The notes under the pieces were generated by a model. It was not told the DNA's origin and made no database searches. It saw nothing but the letters and a program-made list of their open reading frames with translations. This document shows, piece by piece, positions 28,431 through 38,537 of a DNA stretch of 64,000 nucleotides. Position 1 is the stretch's first letter. Each line of letters starts with the position of its first letter. The DNA is taken from assembly GCF_013343235.1 (NCBI RefSeq), contig NZ_CP040094.1:2046501-2110500 (forward strand), written 5' to 3'. This DNA is from Nostoc sp. TCL240-02. GTDB lineage: Bacteria; Cyanobacteriota; Cyanobacteriia; Cyanobacteriales; Nostocaceae. The position numbers and the translations under genes were made by a program.

Positions 28431-29630
28431 ATGGATAATTCCCCAGTGGTCGCTCAAGCAAATGCATCCTTACCAAATTACACTCAGGAAAATATACATT
28501 TAGTGGAGTCAGCAGTTATAAAAGAAAAGATCGGAACTGATTTTGACTCTCGCATGATGCTGCGGTGTTTGGAACTTGCTCGCCGCGCTTTAGGACGGAC
28601 TTCGCCCAATCCATTAGTGGGAGCGGTGATTGTCAAGGATGGCGAGATTGTCGGCGAAGGGTTTCATCCTCGTGCAGGTGAGCCTCATGCAGAAGTGTTT
28701 GCTTTGCAAGCAGCAGGCGATCGCTCACGTGGTGCAACAATCTATGTGTCACTCGAACCTTGCAATCACTACGGACGCACTCCCCCTTGTTCGGAAGGAT
28801 TGATCCAAGCTGGAGTGGCAAAAGTCGTAGTAGGTATGGTTGATCCCAATCCACTGGTAGCTGGAGGTGGTATCGCCCATTTACGTGCGGCAGGGATCGA
28901 AGTGTTAGTAGGAGTAGAAGAATCAGCTTGTCGTCAGCTAAATGAAGCTTTTGTGCATCGCATTCTCTACAAGCGACCTTTGGGAATTTTAAAATATGCC
29001 ATGACTTTAGATGGCAAAATTGCTACCACCTCTGGTCATAGCGCCTGGGTGACAAGCCAAGAGGCCCGCAATGAAGTACATCAAGTGCGGGCGGCTTGCG
29101 ATGCAATAATTGTCGGCGGCAATACAGTCCGACAAGATAACCCTTATTTAACTAGCCATCATGCGGAGGCACATAACCCCCTGCGGGTGGTGATGAGTCG
29201 CCATCTCAACTTACCGGAAAGTGCCCACCTGTGGCAAACTGCGGATGCTCCTACTTTGGTATTGACTCAAAAGGGTGCTAACCCCGATTTCCAAGAACTG
29301 TTGCGAAAACTTGGAGTGGAAATCGTGGAATTAACATCACTTACACCAGATAACGCAATGGCGTACTTATATGAGCGGGGTTTTTGTAGCGTCTTGTGGG
29401 AATGTGGCGGTACCCTAGCTGCTAGTGCGATCGCTCAAGGAGCAGTGCAAAAAGTTTTGGCATTTATTGCCCCAAAAATCATTGGTGGTAGCATTGCTCC
29501 CACACCAGTGGGCGATTTAGGTTTTACTACCATGACTGAGGCATTGTCTCTAGAACGTGTTCGTTGGCGCGTAGTAGGCTCTGACTGCTTAGTGGAAGGT
29601 TATTTTCCCCAAAAAGCTAATAGTCAATAG
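28431..29630 (+). CDS. ribD: Riboflavin biosynthesis deaminase/reductase RibD
   Basis: Bifunctional enzyme of about 399 aa. The N-terminal zinc deaminase domain has HAEVFALQ and EPCNHYGRTPPC (zinc His/Cys and catalytic Glu). The C-terminal DHFR-like reductase begins at KYAMTLDGKIATTSGHSAWV and has GGNTVRQDNPYL. It performs the second and third steps of riboflavin synthesis from GTP. The frame is open from a GTG at 28413; the ATG at 28431 is the more likely start, though no strong Shine-Dalgarno decides it. About 45 extra N-terminal residues precede the deaminase domain. Confidence 0.95.
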   Translation: MDNSPVVAQANASLPNYTQENIHLVESAVIKEKIGTDFDSRMMLRCLELARRALGRTSPNPLVGAVIVKDGEIVGEGFHPRAGEPHAEVFALQAAGDRSRGATIYVSLEPCNHYGRTPPCSEGLIQAGVAKVVVGMVDPNPLVAGGGIAHLRAAGIEVLVGVEESACRQLNEAFVHRILYKRPLGILKYAMTLDGKIATTSGHSAWVTSQEARNEVHQVRAACDAIIVGGNTVRQDNPYLTSHHAEAHNPLRVVMSRHLNLPESAHLWQTADAPTLVLTQKGANPDFQELLRKLGVEIVELTSLTPDNAMAYLYERGFCSVLWECGGTLAASAIAQGAVQKVLAFIAPKIIGGSIAPTPVGDLGFTTMTEALSLERVRWRVVGSDCLVEGYFPQKANSQ

Positions 29631-29672
29631 TAATAACACTTGACTATCAATCAATTCATCGTGATTTTGCTA

Positions 29673-29891
29673 TCATGAACACTGTCGTTCATGGGCAATA
29701 TCACGTATAAGAGCTAGCCGAGATTGAATGTAGTGGCACAGATAATCAGTTTCGTTAGGATCTAACAAAACTTGTGTTTCGGTTTGTTTCACTAACCACT
29801 GCACCAAGCTAGCATCATCCAGTTGTAAGAGGAGCTTGGCTTGGGCGGTTTCAACCACTGACCAAAGCTGACGCATGATTGTAGGAGTCAT
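29673..29891 (-). CDS. Small conserved hypothetical protein
   Basis: About 72 aa when started at the ATG at 29891, which has GAGG four bases upstream. A longer frame extends to 29981 without a good ribosome-binding site. It is helical and soluble (IMRQLWSVVETAQAKLLLQL, then LVQWLVKQTETQVLL). I do not recognise a domain, but the size and style fit small cyanobacterial conserved proteins. It is convergent with ribD, with a 40-bp gap. Confidence 0.6.
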   Translation of the reverse strand: MTPTIMRQLWSVVETAQAKLLLQLDDASLVQWLVKQTETQVLLDPNETDYLCHYIQSRLALIRDIAHERQCS

Positions 29892-30264
29892 CAGACCTCG
29901 ATTGAATAATGAGCTATTAGCTGTCTTTAGATTACACAATTCCGATCGCAATTTACGACATGAATGTAGAAGCTGAGACAAGTATTATTAAAAACTTAAT
30001 AATGGTATTTATAACTTTATGAAGATTAAGAATTTGAAACTAAGGTCGAAAATGGGAATTGGGAAAACAGGTTTTTATGGGTTTAGTTGCAAAACCTAGA
30101 AGACAAATACACTAATTCTAAAAACTGGGTTTTTGTGTTTGCGAAGACCGAAATTATGTATATTTTAGTCCAGTAAAGACAGTTTTTTAAAAACTATATT
30201 GAATCCTGAATCTGTCTTCTAAGATACAAAAATTAAATTTTTGAGAACAACATTTTCTAGAAAC

Positions 30265-32100
30265 TTAACATCTTTTGGCTGTCGATGGACTCACAAAATC
30301 ATGTAAATTTTCATCCCAAATACTAATGTAAATAAAATTACATTCTTGGCGGATAATCTGGCCTTTAACGGAGCCATTCTTAAAACTAAAATTATCAGAC
30401 TGACCCTGTTGTACCTGTTTTAGTCCCTGCTTAATTTCTTCAGTGGCTTGCCCATCTAACAATCCATTCAAGGTAGCTTCCATCACCTGCGGGTCTACCG
30501 ATTGGGCAAAAGATACCTCTGTTTGACGCAGCACTTTAGAATTACGATCGAATAAGTAGCCAAGATCAATTTTGTTTGGGACTAGTTTGTAAACAACAGC
30601 ACGCGTCTTACCCCATGCACCTCTCAAATCTTGATTTGGTTTGCCGAGGGTAGCTTCTACGGTACTTCTGGATGTACCTGTAGGAAATACGGGAACACTT
30701 TGACTGCTGGTAGTCACAGCTACTTTTTTAGGTGGCTGATCATTCTTCTGTGGTGCTGAAGGTGCTTCTGGTGTGGGAACTGCAATATTCTCTGGTTCTG
30801 GTTGTGGTGTAGAAGGCACTTCTGGCGCTGGAGTATCTGAAATTACAGGTTCTTTTTCTGGCTGTGGTGTGGATACAACTGGGGGATTAAAGGTTGGCAA
30901 AGGATTGAGAATTACTCGCTTTCGTGGTTGTGAGGCTGGTACAACTGGGGCTGGAGAAGTTTGGGAAGAAAGAGGCGATTCGGTAGATGCGGGAGTAGGC
31001 AAAGATTCTAGCGATGGGGTGCGACTTGTAACAATGGTTGTTTCTGGTTGTTGCTGACGAATGATGTTAGGAATTACTATTGCACCAATCAAGCCGCCTA
31101 CCAGCAAACTACCAATAATTACAGCAGGTTTTTGCCAGTTTCCAGGAGTGGAAGTCCCTGAAATCACAGTTGGTTTTTGTGGGGAATATAATGGCTGGGT
31201 TTGTCGAGTCGATGTCGCAGGGGGATAAAAATTAACTGTGGGAGTATTTGCAGCTAACTCAGGAGGGATATTACTAGCAGACTGCAAAGCGTGTAACATC
31301 TTACTAGCAGTGCTGTAGCGATCGCCAGCATGAGGCTTAATTGCCTGATTGAGTACCGCCGCTAATTGAGAAGAGATATTAGGGGCGTGCTGCTGCCAAA
31401 GTATTTCCCCAGTTTTGAGATCCGTTAGTAATTCTTGCGGGTGTTTGCCAGTCAGCAGATAAATCGCCGTTAAACCTAAGCTGTAGATATCAGTGGCGTA
31501 AACTGGGCGGCCAACGGCTTGTTCGCTAGGCATATATCCAGGCGTACCAATAACGAGCGATCGCGTGGGGTATCCTGAAGAGTTAACGACAGAACGGATT
31601 GTTTCTTTGACTGCACCAAAATCAATCAAAACTGGCTTGTTATCAACAGAACGGAGAATAATGTTCTCAGGTTTGATATCCCGGTGAATAATGCCTTTAC
31701 TGTGGACATAATTTAACACTGAAAGCAGACTCAAGAGAATTTGCCGAACAGCAGCTTCACTCTCAAATCCTTTGGCTTCGACAATTTTCGTCAGAGTTTG
31801 GCCGTGAATCCATTCTTGGACAAGGTAAAATTGCCCGTTCTCAGAAAAGTAGGCGTAGAGTTTAGGAATTTGGTTACTACTTTCACCCAAATACTCCAAG
31901 GTTGCGGCTTCCCGTTCAAACCGTTGTTGGATCAGTTGGTAATTTTGCGGATCGTTATTAGTTATCGGTTTGAGTTGCTTAATCACACAACGACGGCGAG
32001 AAGGCATGTGAACATCTTCTGCCAGAAAGGTTTCACCAAAACCCCCAGCACCGATTACCTGGATAACTTGATAGCGATTGTTTAGCAGGGTTATTGTCAT
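30265..32100 (-). CDS. Serine/threonine protein kinase with Pro-rich linker and C-terminal sensor-like domain
   Basis: 611 aa. The Hanks-type kinase domain has glycine loop GAGGFGETFLA, CVIKQLKP (ATP Lys), HRDIKPENIILR, DFGAVKE and GTPGYMPSEQ. A membrane helix follows at ~325-345 (AVIIGSLLVGGLIGAIVI), then a long Pro/Thr/Glu/Ser linker with repeated TPQPE-like units. A C-terminal domain of ~140 aa (FPTGTSRSTVEATLGKPNQD onward) is common on cyanobacterial kinases. It is a paralogue of the kinase at 4277 with a different outer domain. Ligand and targets are unknown. Confidence 0.9.
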   Translation of the reverse strand: MTITLLNNRYQVIQVIGAGGFGETFLAEDVHMPSRRRCVIKQLKPITNNDPQNYQLIQQRFEREAATLEYLGESSNQIPKLYAYFSENGQFYLVQEWIHGQTLTKIVEAKGFESEAAVRQILLSLLSVLNYVHSKGIIHRDIKPENIILRSVDNKPVLIDFGAVKETIRSVVNSSGYPTRSLVIGTPGYMPSEQAVGRPVYATDIYSLGLTAIYLLTGKHPQELLTDLKTGEILWQQHAPNISSQLAAVLNQAIKPHAGDRYSTASKMLHALQSASNIPPELAANTPTVNFYPPATSTRQTQPLYSPQKPTVISGTSTPGNWQKPAVIIGSLLVGGLIGAIVIPNIIRQQQPETTIVTSRTPSLESLPTPASTESPLSSQTSPAPVVPASQPRKRVILNPLPTFNPPVVSTPQPEKEPVISDTPAPEVPSTPQPEPENIAVPTPEAPSAPQKNDQPPKKVAVTTSSQSVPVFPTGTSRSTVEATLGKPNQDLRGAWGKTRAVVYKLVPNKIDLGYLFDRNSKVLRQTEVSFAQSVDPQVMEATLNGLLDGQATEEIKQGLKQVQQGQSDNFSFKNGSVKGQIIRQECNFIYISIWDENLHDFVSPSTAKRC

Positions 32101-32563
32101 GAAAAATCACAAGCATAGACATTCTGAGACATTCCGCCTCTGGGCTTGTCGTCAGACACCGCCCTTTCCAAATGTACATCACATGAGTTCATGAGTTATG
32201 AACACTGAATTAAGAACGCTATTCAATTATGAATTAGTTTGACAGACTACTATTTCCGACTTGTGTGTACACCGTAGGTACAAGTCAGTGACCGCCGTAG
32301 ACATCGCTTTTTTGCATAGAGAAATTACTTAGTACAGTTTTGCGTAAAAGCGTAGCGTTTTTAATGCAAGCCGACGCATTAATACCAATTCTCTATGAAG
32401 TTGCACTTAATAACGAGGTGATGATATAATCCCATCCACAAATAGAAGCGATTACTTCTGCTGAGATAGAACCCTTAAACCTGTTTTAACTTCCGTCTTA
32501 ATTCATTATGAAGGCCCCTCGCTTGTTCACCATCAAATTTTCTTAGCACCTTGGTATCAAGAA
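32101..32563. repeat. Gap with separated MITE-end words
   Basis: No gene seen. TTGTGTGTACACCGTAGGTA (32261-32280) and TAATACCAATTCTCTATGAA (32380-32399) match the right and left ends of the element at 17981-18422, here ~100 bp apart and without the 21-bp repeats. It is probably a decayed or short copy of that element family. Confidence 0.55.
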
Positions 32564-33046
32564 ATGGAAAAGTATTTAGTCACCAAAGAAGAGATTGAGT
32601 CTTATGAAGGACTAGAAAAAACACATTTTCTCAACTCCAATGCTCGCAGACTGAATAAGTCTTTAGGAGATTTGACAGGTTTAAAAAATATCGGTTTCCA
32701 CATCATTGAAGTAGAGCCTGGACGTGAATCAACGGAGCTTCACATGCACTATCACGAAGAAGAGTGCGTATACGTTCTTGAGGGAGAAGCTGAGGCAACA
32801 ATTGGAGAAAGCGTTTATCCAGTTAAAGCAGGAGATTTTATTGGATATCGCGCTGGTGGTAAGCCGCACAAGCTGAAAAACACGGGAAATTCTATATTCA
32901 AATGTATAGTAGTTGGTCAAAGGCTAGACCATGATATCGGTGACTATCCAAATTTGCAGAAGCGTATATATAGGAGCAAAGGTTTAAAGTGGAATCTGGT
33001 CGATATGGAAAATATAGCTGAACCAGTAGCAGGTAAGAAGACATAA
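32564..33046 (+). CDS. Single-domain cupin protein
   Basis: 160 aa, with the conserved cupin beta barrel at ~45-120. Motif 1 is visible as ELHMHYHEEECVYVLEGEAE (metal-binding His and Glu) and motif 2 as GDFIGYRAGGKPHKLKN (Gly, Pro, His). The N- and C-terminal arms are short and charged. Cupins of this class include isomerases, dioxygenases and small-molecule sensors, so no reaction is claimed. It is preceded by the repeat-rich gap, with only a weak ribosome-binding site. Confidence 0.85.
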   Translation: MEKYLVTKEEIESYEGLEKTHFLNSNARRLNKSLGDLTGLKNIGFHIIEVEPGRESTELHMHYHEEECVYVLEGEAEATIGESVYPVKAGDFIGYRAGGKPHKLKNTGNSIFKCIVVGQRLDHDIGDYPNLQKRIYRSKGLKWNLVDMENIAEPVAGKKT

Positions 33047-33247
33047 CAGGTAGTAACAATGTAAGCCGATGCATTGTTATTGGAGGGTATTGCCAATTTT
33101 ACTTCGCTATGAATTAATGAAATGCCTTACTTTCGTAAACTTCACCATCAAAAAGGCATGCAAATCACAGATGCGATCGCATCTGTGATTTGAGCAATAT
33201 TACTAGAATTACTAAAGTTTGAACAAGTTAACCAAGGTTTACACTAC

Positions 33248-34297
33248 TTAGTTGAACTCTATAGTCTCAACAAACTCTAAAATACTCTCCTTGATATCTT
33301 CAGCTTCTTCTTCAAGAGAATCGGGAGTTTCGCCGTCAAGAAAGCTGTGCTGACTACTAACTATATACAAAAATTCACCACTGATAAAGGTGAGCAGACC
33401 CCGGTACGCATCTAATCTGATCGCAGTTCCATTATTTTCTTGCTTAGAAATTGTCGAACCTTTGGGCATATCAATTAAGACATAGTAAGCACCTCGCAAA
33501 GTATCTTCCAGATATTCGGTGTACTCCACAGAAGCATCTGGTACATTGGCAAAAATCGCCTGGGGTACATACTTATCTACTAAAATCGTTTGTAAATATT
33601 CTTCTTGTCCAACAGACTCCAATTCCTCTAACTGTTCTAGAGGAAAAGGATAATAATCGATTCTCAACAAAGTACCGATGTCATCAGAAAAGCCTACTAC
33701 TCCTTCCTGGCTTTGAATTCTACCGCCCTGCTGGGGATCAACCGGAATTGGCACGGTAAAATTACTTAAAGGGGATTGATATGTCTGTTCGCTAAAATCT
33801 TCTATGACTACTGTCTCATCATCGTCGTCGTCTGCATATTCTTCTTCTGCTTCTTTAAAGGCTGCAATTACCTCCTTAATGATCTCCTCTGCTTCTTCAT
33901 CTTCCAGTTCTAAGGCTGCTTGTAGCTTTTTGAGGTAGGCTTGTTTTGGTTTGGCGATCGCGAGTTCATCGTCTAAAAGCACTATTACCCCAGCTGCAAA
34001 ACCATCCAGCACTAATTCATCTGAAAGAGATACTTTGGCAGCATTAAACAGGGGGCCAATTCCCTCCTCTTCAGCAATGGCTAGGAGTCTGTCAACTATT
34101 TCGGCAATTTCATCTTCTGAGTATTCCTCGAAAACCTCAAATTCCCAGAGGATACCCGCTAAACTTTCTGCATCTACATCTTCAATCATTGAATCAGCGA
34201 TCGCAGTCACAGTTGCGATCGCTGCTACGGCTTCCTCTGGACTTAGTGATTCCTCTGATGTCTTTGGTGAGTTAAAAACCTTGTCATATTTGGTCAT
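33248..34297 (-). CDS. Highly acidic TerB-like hypothetical protein
   Basis: 349 aa, very rich in Glu/Asp, including EEEYADDDDDETVVIEDF in the centre. The first ~150 residues are an all-helical acidic domain (LSPEEAVAAIATVTAIAD, then VLDGFAAGVIVLLDDELAI) resembling TerB/tellurite-resistance-like helical folds. The C-terminal half (FTVPIPVDPQQGGRIQSQEG to the end) is a mixed alpha/beta domain of unknown type. There is no signal peptide. The TerB link rests on pattern, not on a conserved residue set, so it is tentative. Confidence 0.5.
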   Translation of the reverse strand: MTKYDKVFNSPKTSEESLSPEEAVAAIATVTAIADSMIEDVDAESLAGILWEFEVFEEYSEDEIAEIVDRLLAIAEEEGIGPLFNAAKVSLSDELVLDGFAAGVIVLLDDELAIAKPKQAYLKKLQAALELEDEEAEEIIKEVIAAFKEAEEEYADDDDDETVVIEDFSEQTYQSPLSNFTVPIPVDPQQGGRIQSQEGVVGFSDDIGTLLRIDYYPFPLEQLEELESVGQEEYLQTILVDKYVPQAIFANVPDASVEYTEYLEDTLRGAYYVLIDMPKGSTISKQENNGTAIRLDAYRGLLTFISGEFLYIVSSQHSFLDGETPDSLEEEAEDIKESILEFVETIEFN

Positions 34298-34778
34298 AAT
34301 TGCTACCTAAATTAATTCCTCAATAGTAAAAACAGATTGAAAGTGACAATGGTCAGTTTACCAATGGAGCGAATCTTCTAGAGAAAAAGTTGCCTAATAG
34401 GTGGTTTACTCAGTATTGCTCAGGTGTCACCAAATCTTGTTGACAGCTAATCTCCAAGAATTTGAGATGTTCTAAAATCTGTTGTCGAATATACACTTAA
34501 ACACGAGTTAGGCTCAATTTTTACCGCAGGTCAACTTAATTAAATATTGTAAATTTTTGTTATTGAGCAATTATCGTTAATAAATGCTATATCTTTCTTG
34601 ATTTTTATCCTCTAGCAGATGAATTATATCTACCGATAGAATTATAAACTAGCTAGCGATAGATACCTATACCGTGAGCAGGATGTCACAATACCGATGT
34701 TTGTAGCAACACACAATATCCAAAGCGTTTGTACTGTTAGTTCTACAAATGTAAATTACATAAAATTTTGAGTTTTTT
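34298..34778. other. Gene-free intergenic region
   Basis: 481 bp, A/T-rich, between the divergent acidic protein and amylase genes. I see no open frame of note, RNA gene or clear operator; it presumably holds both promoters. Confidence 0.5.
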
Positions 34779-36707
34779 ATGGTAAAAACCACTCCATCTC
34801 AGTTTTCTCCAGATCAATACAAAGTTGATTCTGCACAAGAAAAAGTAGACGCTATTATAGAAACGCCACCATCAGAAACTGAGATTGACCTAGAGTTTCT
34901 TTACACCAGAGATATTGAATTTCGTCAGGAAACTATTTACTTTCTGGTAGTCGATCGCTTTTATGATGGCGATCCAGATAACAGCGAAGGTGAAAATTCA
35001 GAACTCTACGATCCCAATAGACAAGAATGGGGTAAGTACTGGGGTGGTGACTTGCAAGGTGTCATCGATAAATTAGATTATCTCAAAAATATGGGAGTTA
35101 CCGCCCTTTGGCTAACTCCGCTATTCGAGCAAGTAGAAGAGTTATTTATTAGCAATGCGGCGATGCATGGCTATTGGACAAAAGATTTTAAGCGGATTAA
35201 TCCTCGCTACATTGCTGATGGAGAAAACCCTTCTTTAAATGCTACCCAAGAAGAAAAAAATACGACTTTTGATCGGTTAATTACAGAACTACACAAGCGG
35301 AATATGAAGCTGGTGCTGGATATTGTCTGCAATCACAGCAGCCCTGATACCAGTGGTAGTAAAGGTGAATTGTATGATGATGGCGTTAAAATTGCTGACT
35401 TTAATAATGATGTTAATCATTGGTATCACCACTATGGTGAAGTGCAAAACTGGGAAGACGATTGGCAAGTACAGAATTGTGAACTAGCGGGTCTTGCAAC
35501 CTTTAATGAAAATAATACAGAATATCGACAGTATATTAAATCAGCAATTAAACAATGGCTAGACCGGGGTGTGGATGCACTGCGGGTTGATACTGTCAAG
35601 CACATGCCGATTTGGTTTTGGCAAGAATTCACTGGCGAGATGAGCAATCACAAACCAGATGTATTTATTTTTGGCGAATGGATTTACAGTAATCCGAGTG
35701 ACGATCGCTCGGTAGAATTTGCCAATCATTCAGGCATGACACTTCTAGACTTTGGGCTATGTGTGGCAATTCGAGCCGCATTGGGTCAAGGTTCAGAAAT
35801 GGGATTCCAAACAATTCAATACATTTTTGACCAAGATTATCGCTATAACGGGGCAACAGAGTTAGTTACCTTCATCGATAACCATGATATGTGCCGCTTC
35901 CAATCGCTGAATCCCGATCCAGCGATGTTGAAGGTTGCGATCGCCTTAATTATGACATCTCGCGGCATTCCCTGTATATATTACGGTACAGAACAGTATT
36001 TACATAATGATACTGATGGCGGTAACGACCCATATAACCGCCCGATGATGGAAAATTGGGATACCGATAGTGAGGTTTATCGTTGTATTAGATTGCTATC
36101 TGGTTTACGGCGGCTAAATCCTGCTGTGTCAATGGGTAGCCATTGGCAGAAATACTTGACCGCCGATGTTTACTGTTATGTCCGCCGCTCTCGTGATTCT
36201 CTATGTTTTGTAGCTTTAAACCGGGGAGGGGAAGTTATTCTCCCAGAAGTAGAAACAGAATTGCCCGATGGTGAGCATACTTGCGTAGTGACTCGCAATA
36301 AGTATGAAGTAAAAGAGGGCAAGATTTGTAACCTGGTATTAGAAGAACGGGGAGTGCTTGTTTTCAGCCACGTTGGGGAACGGATCAAAGCACAAACAAT
36401 TGTGCGCGTCCAACTCAATGGCGTGGATACTCAACCCGGTGAAATCATTGTGGTGACAGGAGATTGTCCAGAGTTGGGTAACTGGGATATCAGCAAAGCA
36501 TATCGTTTGGAGTACATCAACTCAAATACTTGGTCTGCCGAGATTCCCTTTGATGAAAGTGTTGGTAAGCTGATTGCTTATAAATATGCCATGTGGCGGG
36601 AAGGGCGATCGCCTCTGCGGGAAAATTTGGTCAATCGTCGCTGGGTGATTGCCAAAGAAGGTACTGTTAAATGGCGTGATACCTGGGCATCGGGAAGAGA
36701 ATCGTAG
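34779..36707 (+). CDS. GH13 alpha-amylase-family enzyme with C-terminal starch-binding domain
   Basis: 642 aa. The (beta/alpha)8 catalytic domain carries all the GH13 regions: DIVCNHSS, the nucleophile Asp in DALRVDTVKHM, the acid/base Glu in FIFGEWIY, and FIDNHDM. After the amylase C-domain, residues ~545-640 form a CBM20-like starch-binding module (VRVQLNGVDTQPGEIIVVTG, ELGNWDISKAYRLEY, W-rich). The closest types are cyclodextrin glucanotransferases and maltogenic amylases. No signal peptide is seen, so it probably acts on intracellular glycogen. The gene ends in a strong intrinsic terminator. Confidence 0.93.
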   Translation: MVKTTPSQFSPDQYKVDSAQEKVDAIIETPPSETEIDLEFLYTRDIEFRQETIYFLVVDRFYDGDPDNSEGENSELYDPNRQEWGKYWGGDLQGVIDKLDYLKNMGVTALWLTPLFEQVEELFISNAAMHGYWTKDFKRINPRYIADGENPSLNATQEEKNTTFDRLITELHKRNMKLVLDIVCNHSSPDTSGSKGELYDDGVKIADFNNDVNHWYHHYGEVQNWEDDWQVQNCELAGLATFNENNTEYRQYIKSAIKQWLDRGVDALRVDTVKHMPIWFWQEFTGEMSNHKPDVFIFGEWIYSNPSDDRSVEFANHSGMTLLDFGLCVAIRAALGQGSEMGFQTIQYIFDQDYRYNGATELVTFIDNHDMCRFQSLNPDPAMLKVAIALIMTSRGIPCIYYGTEQYLHNDTDGGNDPYNRPMMENWDTDSEVYRCIRLLSGLRRLNPAVSMGSHWQKYLTADVYCYVRRSRDSLCFVALNRGGEVILPEVETELPDGEHTCVVTRNKYEVKEGKICNLVLEERGVLVFSHVGERIKAQTIVRVQLNGVDTQPGEIIVVTGDCPELGNWDISKAYRLEYINSNTWSAEIPFDESVGKLIAYKYAMWREGRSPLRENLVNRRWVIAKEGTVKWRDTWASGRES

Positions 36708-36729
36708 AAATATTGAATAAGTTATGAAG

Positions 36730-36765
36730 AGTGAAGGATTCAAATTTGGATTCTTCACTTTTTAT
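36730..36765 (+). terminator. Rho-independent terminator of the amylase gene
   Basis: A 12-bp stem (AGTGAAGGATTC with GGATTCTTCACT, two G-U pairs) around AAATTT, followed by TTTTTATT. It lies 22 bp after the amylase stop codon. Confidence 0.85.
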
Positions 36766-36857
36766 TATTTATAAATTTTAAGTAACAAAAAAATACACAA
36801 ATAAGCGTATTGAACCGCTCTAATTTCTAAATACTTCTTCAATATATTTCAGTTTAC

Positions 36858-36873
36858 AGTGATCTGGATCACA
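36858..36873. promoter_or_regulatory. CRP-like operator candidate
   Basis: AGTGATCTGGATCACA is an almost perfect match to the CRP-type palindrome TGTGA-N6-TCACA. It lies ~185 bp upstream of the gene at 37058, the only gene it faces. A cAMP receptor protein (SyCRP1/AnCrpA type) could bind it; the gene's function gives no support either way. Confidence 0.5.
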
Positions 36874-37057
36874 CTATTTTCTGAGTAAAATATAGATAAT
36901 ATCAAGCACATAAATACTTAATAACTGTCAAAAAGAAGACCAAAGAGGCTCTACTTTTACAGAAGCAAAGGATACATATACTTTTATGATCCCTATACTC
37001 ACCAGTTTTTAATTCTTAACCAAGTGATCTAAAAAAATTAGAAAAAGGTAAATAGTA

Positions 37058-37798
37058 ATGCTCGACCTCTTATTAAAAGATAAATTAAGTGCTAAAAAAA
37101 CACTAAAAGTAAAGAAGCAAATTTTAGCACGAGTTCAAGGTCGGGAACTAAAAAGTTTAAATGTCGAAATGAATTTTTATAAAACTGAATTACTTCCTTA
37201 TTTTATAAAGTTGAATCAATACAATCCTGTCGTTAGTGTTACAGAGCAATTACGGCTTTTAGTGGGTGTTTGGACACCAATCTGGTCTACCATATCGTTT
37301 CATGAAAGTTTACCGCAAAGGATACAAGAGCAGTCATTCCAAATTTTCCAGCATGATGGTTACTGTGCAAGTATAGCTCGCTATATACTGGGAAAAGAGT
37401 CGTCTTTATCCGATAATTTTCAATCAAAATTACCAGCTTATGATTTCATGATCCTCCAAAAATATGGAGTTAAAAATGGAAAATGGGCTCTTCAAAACAT
37501 TGATAGATTTCAGGCTTTTAAAAATAGAGAAATTCCTTTAACCTTAGAATCAGTCTACAACTGGTTTACTAATGTAGTTAATACTAAAGTAAAACTTAAT
37601 TCGTCAAAAGAGGATTTGCCTAAAGCCCTCGAATTAGAAAATCTCGAGATAAATCATGTTAATGAATTTCAAAAAACCTACTTAGCAACTTCTCAAGTGT
37701 TTGAGCATTTATATATAGATATTGACTGGCGACTTGTGAAAACTCAAACAGATGCCTCACATCTACCTAGTTACACAATTTATGTGAAGAGGCAATAA
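37058..37798 (+). CDS. Hypothetical protein, possibly PAP/fibrillin-like
   Basis: 246 aa, soluble. The N-terminus is basic (LKVKKQILARVQGRELKSL). A central LLVGVWTPIWSTISFHESLP followed by ASIARYIL has the strand and Trp pattern of plastid-lipid-associated (PAP/fibrillin) lipocalin-like domains, and DIDWRLVKT precedes a short C-terminal strand. The match is weak and rests on this one motif. A CRP-like palindrome lies upstream at 36858. If the family is right, a thylakoid-lipid role is possible. Confidence 0.4.
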   Translation: MLDLLLKDKLSAKKTLKVKKQILARVQGRELKSLNVEMNFYKTELLPYFIKLNQYNPVVSVTEQLRLLVGVWTPIWSTISFHESLPQRIQEQSFQIFQHDGYCASIARYILGKESSLSDNFQSKLPAYDFMILQKYGVKNGKWALQNIDRFQAFKNREIPLTLESVYNWFTNVVNTKVKLNSSKEDLPKALELENLEINHVNEFQKTYLATSQVFEHLYIDIDWRLVKTQTDASHLPSYTIYVKRQ

Positions 37799-37943
37799 GA
37801 ATAATAATTTCTGTAATTCAAACAGTTTTGGTAAGATGCCAGGTATAGTCCTCAATCTAAAAATAAGTTCAATAGAATGACTAATCGATTCACTCGTATA
37901 TTTAAATACAAGCAGTTATAAATAATTTATTTATAAAGTGTAT

Positions 37944-38360
37944 CTATTTAGGTTGGGCAATACGCGCTTCAATATCTTCCAATGTTTGTAACAATAGACT
38001 CCTTGCCTGCAATTGCCAACCCCATCTTTGAATTCTGTAAGCTGATACAGTACCAGCTATAGCTACTAACAAACAGATAGGTTGATTTAAAGAAATTCCG
38101 AATAACAAACCCAATCCAGCAATTCCCCAAAATGGTAAGGCTACTGTTTGTCTTTGCTCTTCCACAATTTGAGTAACTATATTAGAAGATTGCTTATTAA
38201 CTAATAATGCTTCTTTGACTTGTTGTTGTTCACTTGCCGACACTGTTAAACCTATTTTTCGCCGTAGCTTTTCTATTTTTCGGGCATCAGTGCTGTACTC
38301 AGTTAACTCATCTTCTGCCATTTTTAGCAGTCGTTCTAGTTGTGCCATTGTGTATTGCAT
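37944..38360 (-). CDS. Small membrane protein with N-terminal coiled coil
   Basis: 138 aa. An N-terminal charged helix (AQLERLLKMAEDELTEYSTD) is followed by two membrane segments (ALPFWGIAGLGLLFGISL and PICLLVAIAGTVSAYRI) and a helical tail. No family recognised. The gene stands alone, convergent with 37058 and divergent from ppsA. Confidence 0.55.
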   Translation of the reverse strand: MQYTMAQLERLLKMAEDELTEYSTDARKIEKLRRKIGLTVSASEQQQVKEALLVNKQSSNIVTQIVEEQRQTVALPFWGIAGLGLLFGISLNQPICLLVAIAGTVSAYRIQRWGWQLQARSLLLQTLEDIEARIAQPK

Positions 38361-38537
38361 CCGGTATTTTGATACAGCTATTAACCTAAGTAATTGTTAA
38401 GTTTTATTGACTATTAAATTGTATTTAATCGCCAAATTTAAAGTTACACGACGGAATGAAAAATCTAAAATTAAAGATGGGAAAAATATACTAAAGGTTA
38501 CGCACTTACAAATTGAGTATAAATTTAAAAGGTAATT

